Position numbers and translations under genes: made by a program. Shown piece by piece: positions 1 through 7,381 of a DNA stretch of 27,963 nt. Source of the stretch: Spirochaetia bacterium (lineage in GTDB: Bacteria; Spirochaetota; Spirochaetia; Treponematales; Treponemataceae); the NCBI GenBank assembly GCA_900769975.1, contig CAAGIR010000037.1, positions 1 through 27,963 on the forward strand, given 5' to 3'. How positions within the stretch are numbered: the stretch's first letter is position 1; every line of letters begins with the position of its first letter. The notes beneath the pieces are model-generated. The model ran no database searches, was not told the DNA's origin, and worked only from the letters and a program-made list of their open reading frames with translations.

Positions 1-128
1 CAAATGGCTGAAATTGCGCCATTTGATCTAACTTAGAGTTTCTAAAGAAACTCTTTTATTGGACTGTTCGCGATAACGCGAACGCAATTGCAATCCTCGA
101 AAGTTGAAACTTTCTGCGGTGTGCAATT
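1..128. repeat. Array of four consecutive short hairpins
   Basis: Four inverted repeats follow one another: CAAATGGC/GCCATTTG (1-8 with 18-25), AGAGTTTC/GAAACTCT (35-42 with 47-54, loop TAAA), GTTCGCG/CGCGAAC (66-72 with 77-83, loop ATAA) and GAAAGTT/AACTTTC (99-105 with 108-114). The last sits inside an outer pair AATTGCA/TGCAATT (86-92 with 122-128). All arms are perfect. The array lies directly upstream of prmC. It may be a structured dispersed repeat or the 3' end and leader of flanking transcripts. I cannot tell whether it continues left of the window. Confidence 0.7.
35..59 (+). terminator. Possible intrinsic terminator (second hairpin of the array)
   Basis: An 8-bp stem AGAGTTTC/GAAACTCT with a TAAA loop is followed by TTTATT, the usual shape of a weak Rho-independent terminator on the plus strand. 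It would end whatever gene lies left of the window. The stem is AT-rich and the T tract is interrupted, so the call is tentative. Confidence 0.4.
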
Positions 129-160
129 TTAAAGACGTATAAAGTACATCCGGGTTTTGT

Positions 161-1129
161 GTGACTATCGGCGAATTTAAAAGTTTTGCATGTAAACAAT
201 TATCTTCCTCCCCTTCTGCTTTACTTGATGTAAATGTTTTTCTGGAACATTTTTTGCATCTGTCTAAAACGAAAATTCTTCTTAATCATAAAATGCAGTT
301 GTCTGACGGTGAATTTTCTGTGCTGTGTGATGCTGTTGAAAAAAGAAAAGCTGGTATGCCTGTTGCATACATTACGGGGGTAAAAGAATTTTTCGGGTTT
401 AATTTTTTTGTTACGCCCGATGTCCTCATTCCAAAACCAGATACTGAAATTCTGGTGCAAAGGGGAATTGAAATTATTCTGGAAAAAATGGATGCTTTTT
501 CTGTCGGTCATTCTGATAATCAGAAAAAAACTTTTTCCAAGATTCTGACTGTTTGCGATATGTGTACTGGTTCGGGGTGCATTGCCCTTTCTGTGGCAAA
601 AACTCTTTTGTGTAAATACAACGTTTCCCCTTCTGATTTGCCGAATTTTACGCTTGTTGATATTTCTTCTGCCGCCTTGCAGATTGCCCGAAAAAATGCT
701 GAACTGCTGAACATTCCACAGGATAAAATTCGCTTTGTGCAATCAAACCTTTTTGAACAGTTTACTTACGACGGCGGATGGTCTTATGACGTTATTCTGA
801 CTAATCCTCCGTACATTCCCCACAAACTTGTTGATGAACTTTTAAAGGACGGAAGAAGCGAACCTCGTCTGGCGTTGGATGGTGATGTCTGTACTCAAAA
901 AAAAGGCTCTTTTATGCCTGGTGATTTTTCTGGAACTGATGACGGTCTTGAAATTATACGTAGTCTTTTTCCGCAGGCTCAAGCACATCTTTCTCCAGGC
1001 GGTTTTATCCTTATGGAAACAGGCGAATATAATGCAGAAGACGCACAAAAAATTGCCTTATCGCTGGGATTTAAAACGACAATTCATAAAGATTTTGAAG
1101 GTCAGCTGCGTGTCCTTGAATGTAAATAA
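161..1129 (+). CDS. prmC: Peptide chain release factor N5-glutamine methyltransferase PrmC (HemK)
   Basis: PrmC methylates the glutamine of the GGQ motif in release factors RF1 and RF2, using SAM, in the cytoplasm. The protein (322 aa) shows the N-terminal helical domain, then GMPVAYITG and VLIPKPDTE (about residues 66-96), a glycine-rich SAM loop CDMCTGSGCIALSVA, and the catalytic NPPY at residues 215-218. Family members usually have IPRPETE; here Arg is Lys. At 322 aa it is longer than the usual 280-300, owing to inserts near residues 110-125 and after EPRLALDG (about 245-262). The start is GTG at 161: an in-frame TAA lies shortly upstream and the next in-frame ATG is about 45 codons in. 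Only a weak GGG precedes it. In many bacteria prmC follows prfA; no prfA is visible here. Confidence 0.95.
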   Translation: MTIGEFKSFACKQLSSSPSALLDVNVFLEHFLHLSKTKILLNHKMQLSDGEFSVLCDAVEKRKAGMPVAYITGVKEFFGFNFFVTPDVLIPKPDTEILVQRGIEIILEKMDAFSVGHSDNQKKTFSKILTVCDMCTGSGCIALSVAKTLLCKYNVSPSDLPNFTLVDISSAALQIARKNAELLNIPQDKIRFVQSNLFEQFTYDGGWSYDVILTNPPYIPHKLVDELLKDGRSEPRLALDGDVCTQKKGSFMPGDFSGTDDGLEIIRSLFPQAQAHLSPGGFILMETGEYNAEDAQKIALSLGFKTTIHKDFEGQLRVLECK

Positions 1130-1175
1130 AAATCACGTATCACACCCACGCAAGTTCACACAGCCTCTGTATATT

Positions 1176-1481
1176 TTATACTTCTGTTCCTTTTGTAAAA
1201 AATACACTTATTCCTTCGTTCGGAAATCTCTTTTTGATTTGTAAAACTGATTCTTTTATTTTTTTTGCACCGCTTAAATTCGTATATGCAAATAAAACAA
1301 AATTTTTTTCAGGCCAGGTGGTATTACCCAATTTTTTTGAAGTCATTCCTTTTCCCTGAATTTCTGGAATAACGGTGTATTCCAAATCGGGGATTTCCTG
1401 CTCCAGAAAATCAACCAGATCATCCTGCACGGACTGATTGCATATAATTTCTGCCCTGTATTCATATTCAAAACTTTCCAT
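1176..1481 (-). CDS. Small PII-like protein, last gene of the efflux operon
   Basis: This 101-aa soluble protein has no signal peptide or membrane segment. Its pattern (EYRAEIICN strand, QDDLVDFLEQE helix, EYTVIPEIQGKG strand, then NFVLFAYTN, a helix and a final ISVFFTKG strand) resembles the ferredoxin-like fold of the PII superfamily, where a YTVIPGVxGxG strand is typical. The long T-loop of GlnB seems replaced by a short GMTSKKLGNTTW segment. AGAGGA lies six bases before the ATG. It starts 58 bases after the RND transporter stop, on the same strand, so it is probably co-transcribed. Small PII-like or DUF3240-like proteins are known next to some RND metal pumps. The fold is inferred from sequence pattern only, and the ligand is unknown. 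Confidence 0.6.
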   Translation of the reverse strand: MESFEYEYRAEIICNQSVQDDLVDFLEQEIPDLEYTVIPEIQGKGMTSKKLGNTTWPEKNFVLFAYTNLSGAKKIKESVLQIKKRFPNEGISVFFTKGTEV

Positions 1482-1539
1482 AAATATCCTCTCAAAAACG
1501 CAAGATTGTAAATATTAAACCTGAAACTACAGCATGTCT

Positions 1540-4500
1540 TTAAGATTTGACAGTTGTTTCTGACAGCGACTCTGGTGTTTCTTGCGATGCTGACTCTGGC
1601 GTTTCTTGCGATGTTGACTCTGGTTCTGCTAGTGTTGGCGCTGCAAGTTTTTCGGGTTGTGCAATCTGCTTTGTTTTGTTTTTTTTCTTTCGCATAACAA
1701 GGTTATACAAAACTGGAATTACAAGCAAAGTTACGAACGTACTGGAAATAAGACCGCCCACAACGGCAAGTGCAATCGGCTGAACCATTTCTGACTGTCC
1801 GCCCGACGCAAAACACATTGGAAGCATACCCAGAATAGTTGTAAATGTAGTCATCAAAACTGGCCTGAACCTGCTTTTTCCCGCTTCATAACAAGCCTGT
1901 TTTACAGATACACCTCGTCCAACAAGAAGATTCGTATAATCTACAAGAATAATACCATTGTTTACGACGATACCAACAAGCATGATAATTCCAACCATTG
2001 ACATAAGAGAAAGAGGTTCTCCCAAAATCTTGTAAAGGAAAATTACACCTATAACAAGGAACGGCATTGTCGCAAGATTGATTAACGGTGCTTTCCAGCT
2101 TTCATAAGTTGCTGCCATAACACCAAATACAAGAATTACCGCCATCGCTATGATTTTAAGGTAAAGCGACATCTGCTGCATCGTATCGCCCCAGGAACCT
2201 TCGTAAGAAACAGTTACGGAATCTGGAATGATAAATGACGAATTAATACCTTCTTTTATCTGTTCTTCGATTATATTTGCATTTGTTTCTGTCAAAATGC
2301 TTGCCGTAACATGGATAATTCTCGTTTGATTTTCACGATTAATTGAAACTGGTCCCAGCCCTTTTTTGAGCGAAGCAAAATTTGCCACGCTTACCATGCC
2401 ATTTGTGCCGCGAACGTAAATTGATTCCAGATCTTCGATTTTTTTGCGGTCTTCTGGTCGGTAAGAAACAACAACATCGTAATCTTCGCCATTTGTTCTG
2501 TAAACACAGGCAGTAGAACCATTAATAGCATAGTTTATTTCTTTTGCAACAGTTGTAACATCAACACCAAAATCGTAAGCACGTTCCCTGTCAATTACAA
2601 CTTCAACCTGCGGCAATCCTTTATCCATACTGATTGAAGGTTCGCCACATTCTGGATTGTTGCTTATAACGGCAGCAATTTTATCTGCAGTATCAAGAGC
2701 CGCATCCAAATCATTTGAACGCAAAACGATGTCAATATCAGCACCAAACATCTGGCCTCTCATACCTGCGCGGAAACTCAACGTTGCTCCTGGATATTCA
2801 TTAAAGTGGGCACGTAATTTTTGCTGCATTACTTCGGCAGAATCTATCTGATGTTCAGAATCAGGCAAAGAAATCTGAATGTTACCTTTATTTGAAGAAC
2901 CATTTCTTCCGCCCGAACCGATAGAAGTCGTAACATTTTTGGCGCCTTTTATTTCGTTGTTTACAATTTCTTCAAAAGCAAGCACAACCTTTTTTGTTTC
3001 TTCAAAAGTTGTTCCCACAGGCATTGTGATATTTAATGTTACAGAATCTGAGCTACCGTTTGGCATCATATTAATTTTCATCGTCGGAATCATCGCAAAC
3101 GCAACTGCCAGAATTGCACAAGCAATAACAAGCGTAACAAGTCTGTTATTTAAACATAATTGTAAAAGTTTTGCATATAAACCTGTAAATCCGTTAATTA
3201 TTTTTTGGAATAATCCGTAAATAAATTTTAAAACAGGATTTGTAACAGGTTTTTCGTTTCTGTTTGTAAGAGGTAAAAATTTTCCTGCCAGAACTGGAAC
3301 AAGAAATATTGCAACTAAAAGTGAAGAAACAAGCGCAATTACTATGGTAAAGATAATTCCTTTGAACATCTGCCCCATCATTCCAAGTTCTTTTATAAAG
3401 AAAAGGAAAGGCACAAATACACAAATTGTCGTAAGGTTTCCAGAAATTACGGACATGAGCATTTCCTGACTTCCCAGAACCGCCGCAATTTTTGGTCTCG
3501 CACCCCTCTGCCTGTAGGAATAAATATTTTCAATCATAACGATAGAAGCATCGACGACCATACCCAAGCCCAAAATAAGACCAGTTAATGTCATCATATT
3601 TAACGTAATTCCAAACAGACTCATTGCAAACAAAGTTACAATCATAGAAAGCGGAATTGAAATACCGATAATTATCGTAGATTTAAAGCTTTGCAGGAAA
3701 ACCCACAGAATTACAACAGACAAAATCAATCCCTGCAACAAAGATTCCACAAGAATATTAATTGTTTCACGAATTGATTCCGTATCATCAGAAATAATTT
3801 CCATCGTAATATCTGACGGAAGCACATCTTTTAATTGATCTATTTTTTTATAAACATTATTTGCTACATTTACAGAATTTGAACCTGACTGTTTCGTTAT
3901 GGAAACATAAACACCTTTTTCACCGTTTATGTAACTTTCCTGCGAAGTTTCCTGAAAGCCGAGATATGCATTACCCACATCCCTAAGCTTTACATTATAC
4001 CCATTAACAGTAGAAATAACGGTATCATTTATCTGGTCAATGCTGGTATATTCACCCGTTGTACGAACAATATAATTTTTTGTTCCTTCCTGAACTTTTC
4101 CGCCACCCAATTCCAGATTTTGCTTTGACAGTGCCGAGGTAATTGTCGGAATGGTAAATCCATACGCCTGCATTCTGTTTGCATCCAGTTCGATATTTAC
4201 CTGAGCAGTTCTACCACCCATTACATCGGCTTCTGCTACACCATCCGCCTGTTCAAGGATATCCACAATCGAATTTTCTGCAATTTTTTTAATATCATCT
4301 ACAGAACGGTTTCCTCTTACAAGAATTCGCATTATAGGCTGACTATCACTACTAAAACGCATTATCGAAGGAGTACTTGCCGCATCTGGAAGGCTTCTTG
4401 TTACCCTGTCCAGTTTGTCACGCACATCATTAATGACAGAATCCATGTCAACACCGTAATCAAATTCAAGCTGAACCGTAGAAGATGCTTCATTTGAAGT

Positions 4501-4746
4501 AGACGAAAGATTTTTTAATCCGTTAACGCTGACTACAGCACTTTCTATAGGTTTTGTAATAGTTTTTTCTATTGATTCAGGCCCCGCATTTGGATAAGAA
4601 GTCATAATCATAAGTACAGGATTTTCCGTTTCCGGGAAAAGTGCTATTGCAATCTTGCTGAAAGTGAAAATGCCTAGTAATCCTAAAAGTGTAAATACCA
4701 TTAAAACAAGGATAGGATGATCCATTGTTTTTCTTGAAAGGCTCAT
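1540..4746 (-). CDS. RND-family inner-membrane efflux transporter (HAE1/AcrB type)
   Basis: This is the proton-driven pump of a tripartite RND system. The 1068-aa length, the opening MSLSRKTMDHPILVLMVF with TM1, the LFPETENPVL segment after it, two large periplasmic loops and two sets of membrane helices fit the AcrB/MdtB family. The TM4 motif GLGMVVDASIVMIEN (Asp near residue 398) supplies the proton-relay acid, and GIVVNNGIILVDY lies in the second half. I chose the ATG at 4746 because GGGAG precedes it by five bases; an ATG at 4758 is also in frame but has no ribosome site. The C-terminal tail is Ser/Thr/Glu/Pro-rich and encoded by 24-bp tandem repeats. It sits between the fusion protein and the PII-like gene. 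HAE1-like features suggest organic compounds as substrate, but this is not certain. Confidence 0.95.
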   Translation of the reverse strand: MSLSRKTMDHPILVLMVFTLLGLLGIFTFSKIAIALFPETENPVLMIMTSYPNAGPESIEKTITKPIESAVVSVNGLKNLSSTSNEASSTVQLEFDYGVDMDSVINDVRDKLDRVTRSLPDAASTPSIMRFSSDSQPIMRILVRGNRSVDDIKKIAENSIVDILEQADGVAEADVMGGRTAQVNIELDANRMQAYGFTIPTITSALSKQNLELGGGKVQEGTKNYIVRTTGEYTSIDQINDTVISTVNGYNVKLRDVGNAYLGFQETSQESYINGEKGVYVSITKQSGSNSVNVANNVYKKIDQLKDVLPSDITMEIISDDTESIRETINILVESLLQGLILSVVILWVFLQSFKSTIIIGISIPLSMIVTLFAMSLFGITLNMMTLTGLILGLGMVVDASIVMIENIYSYRQRGARPKIAAVLGSQEMLMSVISGNLTTICVFVPFLFFIKELGMMGQMFKGIIFTIVIALVSSLLVAIFLVPVLAGKFLPLTNRNEKPVTNPVLKFIYGLFQKIINGFTGLYAKLLQLCLNNRLVTLVIACAILAVAFAMIPTMKINMMPNGSSDSVTLNITMPVGTTFEETKKVVLAFEEIVNNEIKGAKNVTTSIGSGGRNGSSNKGNIQISLPDSEHQIDSAEVMQQKLRAHFNEYPGATLSFRAGMRGQMFGADIDIVLRSNDLDAALDTADKIAAVISNNPECGEPSISMDKGLPQVEVVIDRERAYDFGVDVTTVAKEINYAINGSTACVYRTNGEDYDVVVSYRPEDRKKIEDLESIYVRGTNGMVSVANFASLKKGLGPVSINRENQTRIIHVTASILTETNANIIEEQIKEGINSSFIIPDSVTVSYEGSWGDTMQQMSLYLKIIAMAVILVFGVMAATYESWKAPLINLATMPFLVIGVIFLYKILGEPLSLMSMVGIIMLVGIVVNNGIILVDYTNLLVGRGVSVKQACYEAGKSRFRPVLMTTFTTILGMLPMCFASGGQSEMVQPIALAVVGGLISSTFVTLLVIPVLYNLVMRKKKNKTKQIAQPEKLAAPTLAEPESTSQETPESASQETPESLSETTVKS
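1568..1633. repeat. 24-bp tandem repeat encoding SQETPESA in the RND tail
   Basis: GACTCTGG recurs at 1568, 1592 and 1616. The first two 24-bp units differ at only two positions; the third diverges after its first 10 bases. In the protein this gives repeated SQETPESA octapeptides just before the C-terminus. Unit length is a multiple of three, so copy-number change would keep the frame. Confidence 0.85.
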
Positions 4747-4762
4747 ATTTTCTCCCATAAAA

Positions 4763-4833
4763 AAGTTTGCAACACAAACTTGTGAATAAAAACTTTGACG
4801 CTAATTTAGGCAAATTTTGGCAAAGTTTTTATT
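4763..4833. repeat. Two inverted repeats between fusion protein and RND genes
   Basis: In the 98-base intercistronic gap there is AAGTTTG/CAAACTT (4763-4769 with 4775-4781) and a longer perfect 13-bp pair AATAAAAACTTTG/CAAAGTTTTTATT (4785-4797 with 4821-4833, 23-base loop). On the minus strand the long stem ends in a T-rich arm, so it could act as a partial terminator, a processing site or an RNA-stability element that sets the ratio of pump to adaptor. Confidence 0.7.
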
Positions 4834-4844
4834 ACTTTTGTTTT

Positions 4845-5822
4845 TTATTTTCCTATATCACGAACTGTTGCACCGTCAGATAAAGTCAACATACCTTCGG
4901 AAACAACTTTTTCACCATAATTAACGCCCGACAAAATCTGTGTTATGCCATTAACAGTTTTTCCAAGCGTAACTTCTCGTTTTGAAACAGTATCATCATC
5001 ATTTACAACATACAGATAATATTTGTCACCATTACTAACGATGGAATCTTGCGAAATGGCAAACGCACCTTTATAAACAGAAGTATACAGTTTAACTTTT
5101 GCAAACATTCCCGCATTAATTCTGCTGTCTGGCTTATCAAAATTAAGAATAATTTCTTTTGTGCGTGTTGTGGAATCTACCACTGGCGAAATTCTCACAA
5201 CAGAAGCAATAAATTTTACATCAGGATATGCTTCCAGACTAATTTCTGCTTTCTGCCCTATCTGAAGTTCGGCAACATACCGTTCAGGAATTTTTGCTGA
5301 TACCTGAAGATTTGTAATGTCACCAATTTTTGTTATTACAGAACTTACCTGCACTTTTTGACCGGTTTTTACAGGTGCTGTTAATATACTTCCGCTTATC
5401 GGTGCAGTTATAGGAGATTTTGCATAATAACTGCCAGGTTCTGACGGGTCAATATACCCCAAAACATCACCTTTTTGCACAGGAGAACCAAGTGAAACAT
5501 CCATTTGGATGATTGTTCCGCCAATCGAAGGGAAAACTTCTATAGAATTTTGAGTCTGAATGTCGCCGCTTGTCAAAACAAAATCATTTAAAACAATTTC
5601 TTCCACATCAACAGTACGGACTGCAGTTACTATACCTTTTTTTGAAGAACCGCCCAAATTGCCACCAGGCTGAGCAGGACCACCGTTACCATTGCCAGGT
5701 CTGGCATTTGGTGCAACGCCCGCACTTTTGGGTGAATTAATGGCTTTTATGGCAAGGAAGCACACAACAAGCACAACAACAACAATAAGACAAGTCACGA
5801 CAGTCTTTTTCTTTTTATTCAT
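4845..5822 (-). CDS. RND efflux membrane-fusion (periplasmic adaptor) protein
   Basis: The adaptor links the inner-membrane RND pump to TolC across the periplasm. The 325-aa protein begins with MNKKKKT and one hydrophobic segment (about residues 8-27). A Gly/Pro/Asn-rich linker follows (about 33-62). Next come the barrel-sandwich halves (SPVQKGDVLGYIDPS and SPITAPISGSILTAPVKTGQ) with no long coiled-coil hairpin between them, then the beta-barrel domain around FIASVVRISPVVDSTTRT and a membrane-proximal domain. A Cys lies in the hydrophobic stretch, but the preceding Val makes a lipobox unlikely, so an N-terminal anchor is more probable. The ATG directly abuts the tolC stop codon (TAAATG), and its AGGAG lies inside the end of tolC, which suggests translational coupling. 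Confidence 0.95.
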   Translation of the reverse strand: MNKKKKTVVTCLIVVVVLVVCFLAIKAINSPKSAGVAPNARPGNGNGGPAQPGGNLGGSSKKGIVTAVRTVDVEEIVLNDFVLTSGDIQTQNSIEVFPSIGGTIIQMDVSLGSPVQKGDVLGYIDPSEPGSYYAKSPITAPISGSILTAPVKTGQKVQVSSVITKIGDITNLQVSAKIPERYVAELQIGQKAEISLEAYPDVKFIASVVRISPVVDSTTRTKEIILNFDKPDSRINAGMFAKVKLYTSVYKGAFAISQDSIVSNGDKYYLYVVNDDDTVSKREVTLGKTVNGITQILSGVNYGEKVVSEGMLTLSDGATVRDIGK

Positions 5823-7124
5823 TTATTTCTCCTGTGGATTATTACCCATCAAAAATCCGAACGGCACACCCAAAGTATTTTCCAAAGACAAAACTTCGTT
5901 TATAAGTGTAATTTTTTGTGACATTAATTTAATTTTTGCATCCAGCAAAGAATCTTCTGCACTCTGCAGCGTAAGAAAATCTTTTGAACCATGATTATAA
6001 GCAGTTTGCGTCATGTCATATTTTTTTTGAGCAAGATCAACATTTTTTTGCATAATTTCCAGCTGACTTTGTGCCTGCATGATTTTTTTTGCACTGTTTT
6101 GAATTTCTATAGACAGACTTGTTTTTTTATCTTCAAGCTGCAACTTCAAATCTTCGATAGTTCCTTTTTGGCTTGAAACGCTTAATGCTCCGCTAGACCA
6201 AGGCAAATATCCGTCAAGAGGAATGGAAACAGAAAGACCGATAGTGTTTTGACTTGTATTCCAGCCAGTGCTCACCCCTTGCTCCGTAGACTCACTAAGT
6301 CCATAATTATATGAAAGATTTATAGAAGGACCGTACGCAGAAAATCTGGTGGCAAGAAGCTGATTTTTTGCACTTTCAAGTTTTGAATTCAACAGTTTTA
6401 CAGACGGAATTTCATCTAAATTTTCTGCCAGTTGAAAATCAAACTCTCCCAAATAATCATCAAGATTTCCGATAAATTCAATCTGTTCATTTTGAGCAAT
6501 TCCCAGAATCTGTTTGAATGTAGAAACGCTATTTTCAAAACTAATTTGCAAAGATTCTAAACTGGGAATAATACTTTCATAACTATACTGTGCCGAAAGC
6601 AAATCCAGTTCCGAAAGCTGACCTTTATTATATTTATCCAGATTTAATTCGTATCTTTTTTTTGCCGTATCTAAATTTCGCTGATACAAAAGAATATTTT
6701 CCTTTGCATATAAAATCTGATAATAAGAATTGCGGACATTCATTTCAACCGTTCGAGCCGCATCTTCATACGAAATAAGCCCCTGCTCATAATTTAATTT
6801 TGCCGTTTGTATAGAAGTATAAACAGAAGGTGAAAGTTTAATTCCCACAGAAGCCGATATAGCCATACTTTGTTTCTGCGTTTCTAAAGCATTATTATAA
6901 CTTCCTGAAACATTTAAAGAAGGACTGACCGAATTCCACGAATATTTATTCGCCTTTTCCAAAGCATCCAGGCTGATTTTATTTCTTTGCAATGAAATAT
7001 TATTTTCAAGTGCCAGAGAAACAGCATCTTCTATATTTATTGTCCTGACATTATTTACTTGCGCAAATGTAAAACATACGTTTATAATAGAAGAAAATAT
7101 CACAAACGAAAGGATTTTTTTCAT
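5823..7124 (-). CDS. TolC-family outer-membrane efflux protein
   Basis: This 433-aa protein is the outer-membrane channel of the tripartite pump and the first gene of the operon. It opens with a signal peptide (MKKILSFVIFSSIINVCFTFAQ), followed by INIEDAVSLALENNISLQ, the usual first helix of the OEP repeat. Two OEP halves with long helical stretches (about residues 60-210 and 255-420) and the ending ENTLGVPFG are family-like. An upstream in-frame extension of 31 codons is possible, but GGAGG sits five bases before the ATG at 7124 and the signal peptide begins there, so that start is chosen. The next gene starts at the base after its stop. Confidence 0.95.
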   Translation of the reverse strand: MKKILSFVIFSSIINVCFTFAQVNNVRTINIEDAVSLALENNISLQRNKISLDALEKANKYSWNSVSPSLNVSGSYNNALETQKQSMAISASVGIKLSPSVYTSIQTAKLNYEQGLISYEDAARTVEMNVRNSYYQILYAKENILLYQRNLDTAKKRYELNLDKYNKGQLSELDLLSAQYSYESIIPSLESLQISFENSVSTFKQILGIAQNEQIEFIGNLDDYLGEFDFQLAENLDEIPSVKLLNSKLESAKNQLLATRFSAYGPSINLSYNYGLSESTEQGVSTGWNTSQNTIGLSVSIPLDGYLPWSSGALSVSSQKGTIEDLKLQLEDKKTSLSIEIQNSAKKIMQAQSQLEIMQKNVDLAQKKYDMTQTAYNHGSKDFLTLQSAEDSLLDAKIKLMSQKITLINEVLSLENTLGVPFGFLMGNNPQEK

Positions 7125-7279
7125 CAACACCTCCAGAAAATTATCAAAAAAGATTAGTGATACAATCAGGACGATTAAAAAATGGCATACAGCAGGTTCA
7201 AAAAAAAGCGAAATCACTGAATCCTAAATTTTAATAAAAAAAAATTTTTACTATCCAGAAATGTAATTCCTACAATATA

Positions 7280-7309
7280 ATTATAATAAATTAACAACAA
7301 AAAATACAA
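7280..7309 (-). promoter_or_regulatory. Candidate sigma-70-type promoter for the tolC operon
   Basis: On the minus strand TTGTAT (7309-7304) and a perfect TATAAT (7285-7280) are separated by 18 bases. The leader to tolC would be about 150 bases. The whole divergent gap (7125-7381) is very AT-rich, so chance matches are likely. Confidence 0.35.
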
Positions 7310-7381
7310 AAAATTACTGTTATTTATATAAAAAAATTGTTATAACTATTAATAGAAAAATAATGCTCTGGAGGACATAAA

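Noticed and set aside
1..36. Possible tail of an upstream gene ending in a TAG at 34-36
   Set aside because: All three plus frames stop within 36 bases; the visible dozen residues match no family and the stretch is half of a hairpin. It cannot be told from chance.
221..742. 173-codon frame antisense to prmC
   Set aside because: It lies wholly inside a gene with clear motifs and its translation shows no domain.
7337..7364. TTGTTA-16-AATAAT as a rel promoter
   Set aside because: The predicted start would fall inside the GGAGG ribosome site, and the region is so AT-rich that such matches are expected by chance.
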